64,000 nt of DNA. It comes from Micromonospora matsumotoense. Its GTDB lineage: Bacteria; Actinomycetota; Actinomycetes; Mycobacteriales; Micromonosporaceae. Below the pieces are notes generated by a model, which was given only the letters and a program-made list of their open reading frames with translations, searched no databases and was not told the DNA's origin. The translations under genes were made by a program, and so were the position numbers. Of this stretch, positions 26,277-35,243 are shown piece by piece (the first letter of the stretch is position 1; every line of letters begins with the position of its first letter). The DNA lies in the NCBI RefSeq assembly GCF_900091525.1, contig NZ_FMCU01000012.1:124001-188000 (forward strand). Direction: 5' to 3'.

Positions 26277-27059
26277 TCAGGGAACGAGGGTCACCAGCGG
26301 ACTCGCCACCCCGTTGGCGTCCACCGACTGCACCTGCAACTTCGCGATCTCACCGCGCGGCGCCGAGGTGGACGCCTCCAACTGGAGATTCTGCGGGTTG
26401 GCGGTGGTGCCGTAACCCGTCCCCGGCACCGCCCAGGTCGAGATCACCTCGGTGGTGTCGTTCTTGCGGATCACCACCAGCCGGCAGGTGCGCGGGCCGG
26501 GCAGCCGGGTCAGGTTGAACCCGATCCAGGTGCCGTACTCCTTGCTGGCCAGCCACATGGTGGCCTTCACCCCGGTGCTGCCGTCGGTGGCGTCGAACTG
26601 GTCGCCCTCGATCTCGGTGCCACCCACCGACGGCCCCGACCGGGTCGGCTGCGGGCTCGCCGGCCCGTCCACCGGCGTCGAGCGGCTCGGCTCGGCGATC
26701 ACCGGACCGTCACCGCCGACCGTACCGCCGAAGGTGGCCACCCCGACGCCGCTGAGCGCGCCGACCGCCACCACCGCGGCGGCCATCGAGAGCACCTGCC
26801 GGAACCGGGCCTTGCGCCGGTGGGTACGGACCGCGACCAGGGTACGGTCCAGCAGCCGCGGGTCCGTCGCGGTCTGCTCCATCGCCATCATCGTCTCGCC
26901 GTCGATGTCGGAGAGCAGCCCCACCACCGGGACCATGGTCTCCAACTCGGCGGCGCAGGCCCAGCAGGTCGCGAGGTGCTCCTCGAACCGTTCGGTGTCC
27001 TGCACGTCCAGGACGCCGAGCGCGTAGGCGGCGACATCCATATGGTCTGCCCGGCTCAT
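26277..27059 (-). CDS. Anti-sigma factor with zinc-finger domain
   Basis: A 260-residue membrane protein that should hold its sigma factor inactive. The N-terminus has the ZAS motif HLATCWAC (H28-x3-C32-x2-C35), then a helix-rich region, one transmembrane helix near 88-110 (VLSMAAAVVAVGALSGVGVA), and an extracytoplasmic domain (MWLASKEYGTWIGFNLTRLPGPRTCRLVV). Its ATG overlaps the sigma stop (ATGA), the usual coupled arrangement. The external domain would sense an unknown signal, with release probably by proteolysis or redox change (family knowledge). Confidence 0.92.
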   Translation of the reverse strand: MSRADHMDVAAYALGVLDVQDTERFEEHLATCWACAAELETMVPVVGLLSDIDGETMMAMEQTATDPRLLDRTLVAVRTHRRKARFRQVLSMAAAVVAVGALSGVGVATFGGTVGGDGPVIAEPSRSTPVDGPASPQPTRSGPSVGGTEIEGDQFDATDGSTGVKATMWLASKEYGTWIGFNLTRLPGPRTCRLVVIRKNDTTEVISTWAVPGTGYGTTANPQNLQLEASTSAPRGEIAKLQVQSVDANGVASPLVTLVP

Positions 27060-27622
27060 TCCGTCACCCCCCTCTCCTGTAGGGCTGTGCGCAGGGCGCG
27101 CAGCGCGTAGTAGACCCGCGACTTGGCGGTGCCCAGCGGCAGGCCCAACTCCTCGGCCGCCTCCGGCACCGTCCGGCCGCGGAAGTACGTCGCCACCAGG
27201 ATCTCCCGGTGTGACTGGCTCAACGTGCGCAGCGCGTCCGCCACCGTCATGGTGCGCAGCACCCGGTCGGTGCTGTCCGCCTCGGCGAACGCCGTCAGAT
27301 CCCGGTCGTACGTCTCGGGCGGGCGGGCCTGCTCACTGCGGTGCTCGTCGATGGCGATCCGCCGGGCCACCGTGACCAGCCAGGGACGCAGCGAACCCTG
27401 CCCCTGCACGCCCAGCCGGTGCGCGTTGCGCCAGGCCCGCAGCAGCGTCTCCTGGACGATGTCCTCGGCGCGCTGCCGGTCACCACCGGTCAACCGCATC
27501 ACGAACATCAACAGCGGGCCGGCGTGCTCGGCATAGAGCAGCCGGACCAACTGGTCGGAGTGGCTCGCCTCCGGGGTCGTCGCCGGGGCCTGGTGCCGCC
27601 CAGGTGCCGATCGCGGAGTCAC
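27056..27622 (-). CDS. ECF-type RNA polymerase sigma factor
   Basis: A 188-residue sigma-70 family member with region 2 (AEHAGPLLMFVMRLTGGDRQRAEDIVQETLLRAWRN) and region 4 (LSQSHREILVATYFRGRTVPEAAEELGLPLGTAKSRVYYALRAL), and no region 1 or 3: an extracytoplasmic-function factor. The SigK/SigL-like class is suggested by the partner anti-sigma. The GTG at 27622 is preferred over the longer open frame to 27760. Targets are unknown; the lipoprotein gene downstream is a candidate. Confidence 0.92.
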   Translation of the reverse strand: MTPRSAPGRHQAPATTPEASHSDQLVRLLYAEHAGPLLMFVMRLTGGDRQRAEDIVQETLLRAWRNAHRLGVQGQGSLRPWLVTVARRIAIDEHRSEQARPPETYDRDLTAFAEADSTDRVLRTMTVADALRTLSQSHREILVATYFRGRTVPEAAEELGLPLGTAKSRVYYALRALRTALQERGVTE

Positions 27623-27842
27623 CGGGCCATTCTGGCGATCGGTGGGGCCGGCGTCGACCCCCCGGCTTGACCTCGACGCACGCGACTGCGGCTGGGCCCG
27701 GGCGAACATCCACCCTGGCATGGCCAATTCGCCGTGCAAGCCGGCCGCGACCGCACTCATCCAGACCTCCTGCTGTCCACCGACATCAGCGGGCCCACGG
27801 GGAGGGCGCCGATCGTTGATACGGAACGGTCTTCCCCGCGGA

Positions 27843-28700
27843 TCAACGGCGGACCGAAAAAATTCCTGGCGGCGGTGGGACGGAGCCCGTGGCGTCGGCG
27901 TCGGTGACCACCGCGGCGCCGGCCGCGAACCGGTCCAGCTGGTCGCCGGCCAGCACCCGACCGGGGAACCAGTCCCCGGCCGCGCGTCGGGTCAGCTCCG
28001 GCACCGGCGGCTCGACCCGGCCCGCCACCAGCACCAGATTGCCGTGCCGCCGCCCGCGCAGCACGGCCGCGTCGCCGATCAGGGCGGCCCGGGGCAGCAC
28101 CGAGCGGACCGTGGCCACCTGGGCACGGGCGTGCCGCAACGGGGGACCGTCGGCCAGGTTGGCCAGGTACCAGCCGCCCGGCGTGAGCACCCGGGCCACC
28201 TGCCCGGCGTACTCCGCGCTGGTCAGATGGGCGGGGGTACGCGCACCGGCGAAGACGTCGGCGACCACCACGTCGTACCCGGCGTCGCGGCTGGACTCCA
28301 GGGTGGCCCGGGCATCGGCGACCCGCACCTTGAGCCGGGGATCGGCCGGCCAGGGCAGTTCCCGCCGGACCAGCTCCACCAGCGCGCCGTCCACCTCGGC
28401 GACCCGCTGCGTCGACCCGGGCCGGGTGGCCTGCACGTAGCGGGGCAGGGTCAACGCGCCACCGCCGAGGTGCAGCACCCGCAGCGGCGTGCCGGGCGGG
28501 GCGAGCAGGTCCAGCGCCGCACCGAACCGACGGACGTACTCGAACTCCAGGTGCGTCGGGTCGGCCAGGTCGACGTGCGACTGCGGGGCGTCGTCGAGCA
28601 GCAGCGTCCACGAGCGGGGCCGGTCCGGGTCCGGCACCAGCTCGGCCCGGCCGGTGTCGACCGGCACGACGATCCGGTCGTCGCCACGGCGGCGGCCCAT
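27843..28700 (-). CDS. Spermidine-synthase-fold SAM-dependent protein
   Basis: A 285-residue protein with the Rossmann core of spermine/spermidine synthases: LRVLHLGGGALTLPRYV (SAM-type glycine loop), then VAEVDGALVELVRRELPWP (acidic residue), RVADARATLESSRDAGYDVVVADVF and YAGQVARVLTPGGWYLANL. It lacks a transporter-like N-terminal fusion. True aminopropyltransferase activity is uncertain; many actinobacterial relatives are uncharacterised. It lies 28 bases past the nurA-like gene and may belong to that operon. Confidence 0.88.
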   Translation of the reverse strand: MGRRRGDDRIVVPVDTGRAELVPDPDRPRSWTLLLDDAPQSHVDLADPTHLEFEYVRRFGAALDLLAPPGTPLRVLHLGGGALTLPRYVQATRPGSTQRVAEVDGALVELVRRELPWPADPRLKVRVADARATLESSRDAGYDVVVADVFAGARTPAHLTSAEYAGQVARVLTPGGWYLANLADGPPLRHARAQVATVRSVLPRAALIGDAAVLRGRRHGNLVLVAGRVEPPVPELTRRAAGDWFPGRVLAGDQLDRFAAGAAVVTDADATGSVPPPPGIFSVRR

Positions 28701-28728
28701 CAGCGGCACCTCCCACGATCGCGGCCCA

Positions 28729-29694
28729 TCAGCGACGCACCCCACCGCGGGTGGCCATGGTCAGGGCCCGGTGCAGCAACCGCGCGTCGCCCAGCAGCCC
28801 GCGCAGCCGCCGCTCCAACCCGGCGATCGGCACCAGGTTCTGCGGGGCCCGGGGGTCCTTGTACGGCGAGGAGGCGAACCGGGGCAGGGTGACCAGCGAC
28901 AGGTCGGCCAGCGCGATCGCGTCCTGCGGTGCGAGGTCGGGCGAGCACTCCAGCCGGACGATCCCGGCCCAGGGCGCACCCACCGTCACCGGCAGCCGCA
29001 GATACCACGACCAGCCGCCCCAGGCGGTGCCGAGCCGGAACACCGGGGACCGCTGGCCGGAGCCCAGCCCGGTGACCACGGCGGTGAGCCGGGCGTCGAG
29101 ATACTGGCTGTGCTGGGTCTTGATGTAGCCCAGGGTGCGCGGCAGCTGCCGGCGGGCCCGCAGCGGACCGTCCACCACCAGCAGGTCCCCGTCGGCGCGG
29201 GCGGCGTCGGAGACGGCCACCTCCAACGCGGTCAGCGGGGCCTGCACCGCCGCCGGCAGCTTGCTCAGCTCACCCGTGCCGCCGACCCGGTGCACCGGGT
29301 AGCGCACCTGCCCGCAGGTCACCTCCTGCGCCGACGGGCTGGCCGTGAACAGGCCCCGGCCCACCCGTGCCCCGGCCAACTCCGCCATGCCGCGCTCCAG
29401 GTCGCAGCGGACCACCCCGGCCGCGTAGGAGGCGGCGATCCCCGGGTACGACGCACCGTCCTCCTCGGCCGTCCACACGCTGGCGTCGATCCGGCGTACC
29501 CCGTCGACGAGCAGCACCACGGCGGGGGCGGCCACCCCCGGGCGTGGCCCGATCGCCCGCCAGTCCACCGCCGGCAGTTCCACGTCGGCGTCGACCTGGG
29601 TGCTGCTCGGCGTCACCGGCCCGCCCGGGGTCGCCTCGAACGACGCCCCGTAGGACGGGTCCCAGGCGTCCACGAAGAGCTGCGGCCCGGTCAC
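28729..29694 (-). CDS. NurA-like nuclease domain protein
   Basis: A 321-residue protein with features of the NurA RNase-H-like fold: VVLLVDGVRRIDASVW (first metal Asp, near 64), LLVVDGPLRARR (second Asp), LGYIKTQHSQYLD (the conserved G-x-x-K helix), and WAGIVRLECS (late acidic residue after the strand). NurA works with the HerA motor and Mre11-Rad50 to resect DNA ends in archaea (established there). The gene order here, herA-sbcD-sbcC-this gene, supports the call. The GTG start is overlapped by the stop of a repeat-borne mini-ORF. Confidence 0.75.
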   Translation of the reverse strand: MTGPQLFVDAWDPSYGASFEATPGGPVTPSSTQVDADVELPAVDWRAIGPRPGVAAPAVVLLVDGVRRIDASVWTAEEDGASYPGIAASYAAGVVRCDLERGMAELAGARVGRGLFTASPSAQEVTCGQVRYPVHRVGGTGELSKLPAAVQAPLTALEVAVSDAARADGDLLVVDGPLRARRQLPRTLGYIKTQHSQYLDARLTAVVTGLGSGQRSPVFRLGTAWGGWSWYLRLPVTVGAPWAGIVRLECSPDLAPQDAIALADLSLVTLPRFASSPYKDPRAPQNLVPIAGLERRLRGLLGDARLLHRALTMATRGGVRR

Positions 29695-29853
29695 GTCACC
29701 CTCCGCCGCTGCGCTGCGCTCCTCGCGCTCACCGGGCCTGCCTTTCGTTCGCGACTGCGGGGCTCCGCTGCGCTGCGCTCCTCGCGCTCACCGGGCCTGC
29801 CTTTCGTTCGCGACTGCGGGGCTCCGCTGCGCTGCGCTCCTCGCGCTCACCGG
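29691..29853 (-). repeat. 59-bp repeat array of GTGA-coupled mini-ORFs between sbcC and nurA-like gene
   Basis: The unit repeats with period 59 (starts at 29850, 29791 and 29732 on the minus strand). Each unit opens with GTGAGCGCGAGGAG, whose GTG overlaps the preceding TGA. Mini-ORFs 1 and 2 encode the same 20 residues (VSARSAAQRSPAVANERQAR). The third encodes 13 residues and its TGA overlaps the nurA-like GTG. The sbcC TGA (29849-29847) likewise overlaps the first GTG. So sbcC, three mini-ORFs and nurA form an unbroken chain of GTGA overlaps. A related array lies at 59367-59518. Confidence 0.9.
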
Positions 29854-32321
29854 CCGGTCCGTTCGACGTGGGCGGTGCGGGCGTCCTTGCGGACCTCGAA
29901 GCGCACCGGGATGCGCTCGGCCAGCGCCGGCACGTGGGTCACCACGCCGACCATCCGGTCACCCCGGGCGGCGAGACTCTCCAGCGTGGCGGCGACGATG
30001 TCCAGGGTGGCCGCGTCGAGGGTGCCGAACCCCTCGTCCAACACGATCGACTCCAGGCTGGCGGCCGTGGTGGACATCCCGGCGAGCTGTTCGGACAGCG
30101 CCAGTGCCAGGGCCAGCGACGCCTGGAACGTCTCCCCGCCGGACAGTGTCCGCACCCCCCGGCGCAGCCCCGCGTCGTGATGGTCGACCACAAAGAACTC
30201 ACCCTTGTCGTGGACCAGGTCGTACTGCCCCTGGGACAGCTCCCGCAGGATCCCGGAGGCCCCGTCGACCAGCAGGTCCAACGCCTCGGCCAGCAGCCAA
30301 CGCTCGAAGTTGTTGGCCCGCAGGTGCCCGGCCAACGCCCGCGCCGTCCGCGCCTGCCGCTCGTGCTCGGCGCGTTGTTCCCGCAGCTGGAGGGCCTGCG
30401 CGCGACGCTCGGTGACCCGCCGCAGGTCGGCCTCGGCCCGCTCGGCGGCCACCGCGACCGCCTGCGCCGGGTCGTCGGCGGGACGCAACCCGGCGGCGTC
30501 GAGCAGGCCGCCGATCCGTTCCTCGACCGCCTCGGCGGCCGACTGCGCCGCACCCACCGCGCCGACCAGCCCGTCCCGGTCGGCGCGTCGTCGCCCGGCC
30601 TGTGCGCCGGCCCACCCGACCAGGGTCGTCCAGGCGGCGGCCACGTCGTCCCGGTCGGCGGCCGGCGGACCGAACCGGGCCAGGCCGTCCCGGGTGGTGT
30701 CGAAGTCCCGCCAGGCGGCCCGCAGCCGTTCCTCGGCGGTGTCGGCCGCCCCCCGGGCCCGCCGGGCGGCGTCCCGGCCGGTCCGCACCGCCGCTGCCGC
30801 CTCGTCCAGCGCCTGCCGCAGCCGGGCGTGCTCGGCGAGCTGGTCGCGCAGCGCCGCCGGGGTGGCCGCGCCGGCGAGTTGCCCGGCCAGCTCGGTCAGC
30901 CGGCCGCGCAGCTGGTCGTGCTGGGCGCGGAGCCGGACCAGCGCCCGGTCCTGCTCCCGCGCCGCCTTGTCCCGCTCGTCGACCAGCGCCTGGGCGGCTT
31001 TGCTGGCCGCCCGGGCCGTCTTGCCGGCGGCGGTCGCCGCGGCGACCGCGGAGCCGGCCGGCATCGCCGGCACCCGGGGCACCGACTGCGCGCAGACCGG
31101 GCAGGTCGCACCGTCGACCAGGTGCGCCCGCAAGGCGACCGCCTGGTCGGTGGCCTTGGCCTCCTCGTGGGCCCGGAACGCCGCCTCCAGCTCGGCCTCG
31201 GCCCGCGCGGCCGCCTCCCGGGCCGCGCCGAGGGCCGCCACCGCCGTGTCGTGGGTGGCCCGCGCCGCGTCCAGCGCCACCCGGACCGTGTCGGCCTCGG
31301 CGGTCAACCGCTCCGCGTCCGCGTGCGCCCGCAGCAGCAGCCGCAGGGCGCTCTCGTCGCCCGCGCCGGCCAACTCGCCGCGCAGCTTCTCCTCCCGCTC
31401 CTCGGCCAGCGCCACGGTGCGGGCCGCCCCGTCGACCGCCGCCCGCGCGGTGCTCACCGCGCGGGCCACCTCGGCCACCCCGGCCGGGGCGCGTACCCCC
31501 GCCAGTCCGGCGAGATCGGCGTCGAGCGCGGCCAGCGCCGCCGTGGCCTCACGCGCCGCCGCCCACGCCCGCTCCCGCTCCGGTACGGCCGCCGCGACCG
31601 CCCCGGACAGCTCACGGACCCGCTCGACCTGCGCGGTCGCGATGGCCAGCGTCTCGTCGTCGACGTCGGTCAACCCGCCGAGCACCCGGGCGACCGCCTC
31701 CAGCTTCGCCTCGGCCTGCCCGGCGCGTTCGGTGGCCCGCTTCTGCACGTTCTCGTAGACGCCGAGGCCGAGCAGGTTGACCAGGATCTGCTGCCGGGTG
31801 GCCGGCTTGGCGTGCAGGAAGTCGGCGAACTGCCCCTGCGGCAGCACCACGCAGGAGGTGAACTGCTCGTACGGCAGCCCGACCGCGTCCAGCACGGCCT
31901 GTTCCATCTCGGCCGGGGTGCCGGCCAACACCTCGCCCAGATCCTCCGGGCTGAGCCCGGTGTCCAGCTTGGTGATGTTGAACCCCGGCGGCATCAGCTG
32001 CAACCCGGCGTTGGCGGTCTTGACGGTGCCCCGGCCGTCCCGGCGGACCACCCGGGTCGCCACGTACCGGTCGCCGGCCGACTCGAAGACCAACCGGACC
32101 CGGGCCTCCACCGCCGACGGGGCGAGCGCGTTGGCCAACCCCCGGGTGCCACCCCAGCGGGGGACCGCGCCGTAGAGGACGAAGCAGATCGCGTCCAGCA
32201 CCGTCGACTTGCCCGAGCCGGTCGGCCCGACCAGGGCGAAGAAGTCGGCGTCGGTGAAGTCGACGGTGGTCTCGTCACGGAAGACGGTGAAGCCGGCCAG
32301 ATCCAGCCGCATCGGTCGCAT
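29847..32321 (-). CDS. sbcC: SbcC/Rad50-type SMC-like ATPase
   Basis: An 824-residue coiled-coil ATPase that with SbcD opens and trims DNA hairpins and breaks. Walker A is GPTGSGKSTVLDAI (residues about 31-44), with FEQFTSCVVLPQGQFADFL-like Q-loop sequence. The zinc hook CPVC is at residues 407-410 at the coiled-coil apex. C-terminal RTLSGGETFQASLALALALSEQ is the signature, with IVLDEGFGTLD as Walker B. It is shorter than E. coli SbcC (about 1050), with shorter arms. Its ATG overlaps the sbcD stop (TGATG). Confidence 0.95.
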   Translation of the reverse strand: MRPMRLDLAGFTVFRDETTVDFTDADFFALVGPTGSGKSTVLDAICFVLYGAVPRWGGTRGLANALAPSAVEARVRLVFESAGDRYVATRVVRRDGRGTVKTANAGLQLMPPGFNITKLDTGLSPEDLGEVLAGTPAEMEQAVLDAVGLPYEQFTSCVVLPQGQFADFLHAKPATRQQILVNLLGLGVYENVQKRATERAGQAEAKLEAVARVLGGLTDVDDETLAIATAQVERVRELSGAVAAAVPERERAWAAAREATAALAALDADLAGLAGVRAPAGVAEVARAVSTARAAVDGAARTVALAEEREEKLRGELAGAGDESALRLLLRAHADAERLTAEADTVRVALDAARATHDTAVAALGAAREAAARAEAELEAAFRAHEEAKATDQAVALRAHLVDGATCPVCAQSVPRVPAMPAGSAVAAATAAGKTARAASKAAQALVDERDKAAREQDRALVRLRAQHDQLRGRLTELAGQLAGAATPAALRDQLAEHARLRQALDEAAAAVRTGRDAARRARGAADTAEERLRAAWRDFDTTRDGLARFGPPAADRDDVAAAWTTLVGWAGAQAGRRRADRDGLVGAVGAAQSAAEAVEERIGGLLDAAGLRPADDPAQAVAVAAERAEADLRRVTERRAQALQLREQRAEHERQARTARALAGHLRANNFERWLLAEALDLLVDGASGILRELSQGQYDLVHDKGEFFVVDHHDAGLRRGVRTLSGGETFQASLALALALSEQLAGMSTTAASLESIVLDEGFGTLDAATLDIVAATLESLAARGDRMVGVVTHVPALAERIPVRFEVRKDARTAHVERTGR

Positions 32322-33469
32322 CAGCGCTCCACCTCCTCCAGCAACTCGTCGAACAGGTCCCGTACCCCGTCGTCGTCGTGTCCCCGGCTGCCCAGGTAGT
32401 CGGCGAACAGCTCGCGGGGGGAGCGGCCGGCCCGCTGGGCGACCCGGGTGCCACTGCCCGGGGTGGGCAGCAGCTCCGGGTCGATCCGGATCTCCAACGC
32501 GCGGGGGAACAGCTCCTGCACCTCCTCCCGCAGGCCGGCCCGGGGCTGCTCCCGGACGAACACCCGCAGCCAGCCCTCGGGTGGGGTCGCCTCGGTCAAC
32601 TGGGCGAGGGTGCCGCGCACCGTGCGCAGCGGCACCGCGGCCGCGACCGGGACCTCCCGGATCCGGGCGGCGGAGTGCGCACCCACCTCGACCAGCGTCA
32701 CCGAGCAGACGTTCTCCTGCTCGCCGAAGTCGACCGCGAGCGGGCTGCCGCTGTAGCGGACCGGGCACGGCCCGATCACCCGCTGCGACCGGTGCAGGTG
32801 ACCCAGGGCCACGTAGTGCGCGGTGCCGGGGAAGACCGATGCCGGCACCGCGTAGCCGAGCACCGTGTGCGCGTCCCGCTCGCCACCGCCGGTGGTCGCC
32901 CCGACCACGGTGAGGTGGGCGGTGACCAGGTGCACCCGGTCCGGCTCGGTGAAGCCCTCGGTCAGCTTGGCCAGCACCCGGCCGAGGTGGTCGGCGTACG
33001 TCTGGGTGGCCTCGGCGGCGGTCAGGTCGTACATCTCCACCGCGCGGACCGCGTACCGCTGGGAGAGGAAGGGCAGGGCGGCGAGCTGCCAACGCTCACC
33101 GTCGGCGGTGACGCCGTCGATGACGTGCTCGGCCGGGTTCTCGCGTACCCCGCCGCGCAGGGTGATGCCGGCCGCCTCGGCCCAGGGGCGCAGCGCGTCC
33201 AGGGCGTGGCCGTTGTCGTGGTTGCCGCCGATCGCCACCACGTCGGCCCCGGTGCGCCGCAGCGCGGTCAACGCCCGGGTGACCAGCCGGGTCGCCTCCG
33301 GGCTGGGCGCGGCCGTGTCGTACAGGTCACCGGCGACGATCACCAGGTCGGGGCGTTCGGCGTGGGCGATCTCGATCACCCCGGCCAGCACCTGCTTGTG
33401 CTCCTCGGCCCGGGACTGCCCCTTGAGCACCTTGCCGACGTGCCAGTCGGAGGTGTGCAGGATCTTCAT
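32321..33469 (-). CDS. sbcD: SbcD/Mre11-type nuclease subunit
   Basis: A 382-residue calcineurin-like phosphoesterase. Metal motifs in order: DWHVG (D8, H10), GDLYD (D48), GNHD (N83, H84), TAHLTV, and GHLH near residue 218. The C-terminal capping domain runs past residue 270. It forms the exo/endonuclease with SbcC. The ATG lies 13 bases after herA. Confidence 0.96.
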   Translation of the reverse strand: MKILHTSDWHVGKVLKGQSRAEEHKQVLAGVIEIAHAERPDLVIVAGDLYDTAAPSPEATRLVTRALTALRRTGADVVAIGGNHDNGHALDALRPWAEAAGITLRGGVRENPAEHVIDGVTADGERWQLAALPFLSQRYAVRAVEMYDLTAAEATQTYADHLGRVLAKLTEGFTEPDRVHLVTAHLTVVGATTGGGERDAHTVLGYAVPASVFPGTAHYVALGHLHRSQRVIGPCPVRYSGSPLAVDFGEQENVCSVTLVEVGAHSAARIREVPVAAAVPLRTVRGTLAQLTEATPPEGWLRVFVREQPRAGLREEVQELFPRALEIRIDPELLPTPGSGTRVAQRAGRSPRELFADYLGSRGHDDDGVRDLFDELLEEVER

Positions 33470-33482
33470 GGCTGCCAGCCCC

Positions 33483-35243
33483 CTAGAACGGGATGTCGTC
33501 GTCGGCGCCGCCCGAGCCGACCACGGCGAACGGGTCGATCGAGCCGGTGATCGAGCGCAGCGTCTCCGACGGGGCCCGGCCGGCCTCGGAGACCCGGGTC
33601 GCCCAGGCCGGGAAGGGGAACTCCAGGCAGAGCGGGACCGGGATGTCCGGCTGGTTGACGAACATGGTGCCCGGCTTGGCCAGCAGGGCGCGTTGCCGTT
33701 GGGCGGGTGGCAGGAAGCCGTACTCCGGGCGGGACGCCTCGGCCGGGTCGAGCCGGCCGACCACCCGGATCGCCGAGTTGGTGACGATCCGGCGCTCCAC
33801 CTCGCTCGCCGTCTGCTGCGCGCCGACCAGGATCACCCCGAGCGAACGGCCCCGCTCGGCGATGTCGAGCAGCACCTCCTTGATCGGGGAGGAGCCCTCG
33901 CGGGGGGCGTACTTGTTCAGCTCGTCGAGGACGACGAAGAGCAGCGGCTTGGCGGTGCCGGCCTTCTCCTTGCGCTCGAACTCGCCGCGCAGCGTCACGC
34001 CGACCACGAAGCGCTGCGCGCGGTCCGGCAGGTTGTGCAGGTCGACCACGGTGACCTGGGCGCTCTCGGCGGTGTTGATCGAGTGCGGGCGGCGGGTGGC
34101 CAGGTCGCCCCGGATCAGCCGGCCCAGGTCCTTCTTGCTGCCGATCAGCCGGCGGGCGAAGGCGTTGACGGTGCCCAGGCCGACCGCGCTGCCCGCCCAG
34201 TCGCCCCGGGTCTCGTCGTCGTTGAGTTGCTCGACGACGTGGTCGACCAGGTCGGCGTAGGAGCCGAGGCGCACCCCGTCGACGCTGACCCCACCGTCGG
34301 CGGGCTGGGCGTAGCGGGCCAGGTGGGCGGTGACCGAGTGGACCACCATCGTGTACTGCTGGCGCTCGTCGTCGGCGTCGGCGAAGACGTACGGCAGGAG
34401 GCGGTCGGCGCAGAACTCGCTGAGCGTCCAGTAGAAGGCGTCGACGCCGGTGAGCCGGCTGCTCACGTCGGGGGTGCCGGAGGCGTCGCCGACCCGGGGC
34501 GGGGCGTACACCCGCACGTCGGGGAAGGCCCCGGCGGCCAGCCCCAGCTTGGCGTACGCGGCCCGGGTGGGATCGTCGAGCCGGGCGTTGGGGTGGTCGA
34601 GGAAGAGCAGGTCCTCGCCCTTGACGTTGAAGATCAGCGCCTTGGCGTTGACGGCGTCCCCGCCGAGCACCCCGGAGCGGAAGACCGAGTAGAGCAGGAA
34701 GGTGGCGAAGCTGGTCTTGGTGGCCACCCCGGAGATGCCGGAGATCGACACGTGCGCACCCCGACTGCCGTCGAGGAAGTCGGCGTTGAGATAGACGGGG
34801 ACGCCGTCACGGCCCATCCCCATCGGGATCCGCCGCTCCATCCGGTCGAAGTGCAGCGCGCGGGCCCGGGCGTCGCCCTCGGCCCGGTAGACCGTGGCGC
34901 CCGGCGCGGGGGGCACGTACAGCTCGGGGTCGACCCGGGTGGTGGTGATCTCGGCGGCCTCCTGCACCTGGGCGGGGAGGGTGCCGTCGGCGATGGCGAA
35001 GACGTCCGACTCGAACTGGGCGCCCTCGTGCCGGGCCCGGACCTGGGTGACCACCCCGGCGATGGTGACCGGCTCCCGGTCGGGCAGGTCGCGGCGGGTG
35101 ACCACCACGTCGTCGAGCTGCAGGTAGCTGCCCGGCGAGACGGCCGTCCAGAACTGCAACGGGGTGGCGTCGGCGGTGCCGAGCACCCGGCCGACGGGCT
35201 CGCCGGGGCTGTCGATCCGGCCGTCGGTCCGGTCGTCGGTCAT
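33483..35243 (-). CDS. herA: HerA-like DNA translocase (DUF87 ATPase)
   Basis: A 586-residue RecA/FtsK-superfamily ATPase. The N-terminus (VGRVLGTADATPLQFWTAV, LQLDDVVV) fits the HAS barrel. The P-loop region ISGISGVATKTS (K near 176) is a variant of the canonical GxxGxGK[ST]. Walker B is LLFVVLDELNKY (D440, E441), the sensor is LVGAQQTASEVERRIVTNSAIRVVGRLD, and a C-terminal brace follows. HerA motors pair with NurA nucleases; a NurA-like gene lies in the same operon. It heads the operon, with a 443-base divergent gap before the M4 protease gene. Confidence 0.88.
   Translation of the reverse strand: MTDDRTDGRIDSPGEPVGRVLGTADATPLQFWTAVSPGSYLQLDDVVVTRRDLPDREPVTIAGVVTQVRARHEGAQFESDVFAIADGTLPAQVQEAAEITTTRVDPELYVPPAPGATVYRAEGDARARALHFDRMERRIPMGMGRDGVPVYLNADFLDGSRGAHVSISGISGVATKTSFATFLLYSVFRSGVLGGDAVNAKALIFNVKGEDLLFLDHPNARLDDPTRAAYAKLGLAAGAFPDVRVYAPPRVGDASGTPDVSSRLTGVDAFYWTLSEFCADRLLPYVFADADDERQQYTMVVHSVTAHLARYAQPADGGVSVDGVRLGSYADLVDHVVEQLNDDETRGDWAGSAVGLGTVNAFARRLIGSKKDLGRLIRGDLATRRPHSINTAESAQVTVVDLHNLPDRAQRFVVGVTLRGEFERKEKAGTAKPLLFVVLDELNKYAPREGSSPIKEVLLDIAERGRSLGVILVGAQQTASEVERRIVTNSAIRVVGRLDPAEASRPEYGFLPPAQRQRALLAKPGTMFVNQPDIPVPLCLEFPFPAWATRVSEAGRAPSETLRSITGSIDPFAVVGSGGADDDIPF

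Noticed and set aside
29691-29853. CRISPR-like regular repeats
   Set aside because: The units are contiguous with no variable spacers and no cas genes nearby; they are tandem copies carrying mini-ORFs.
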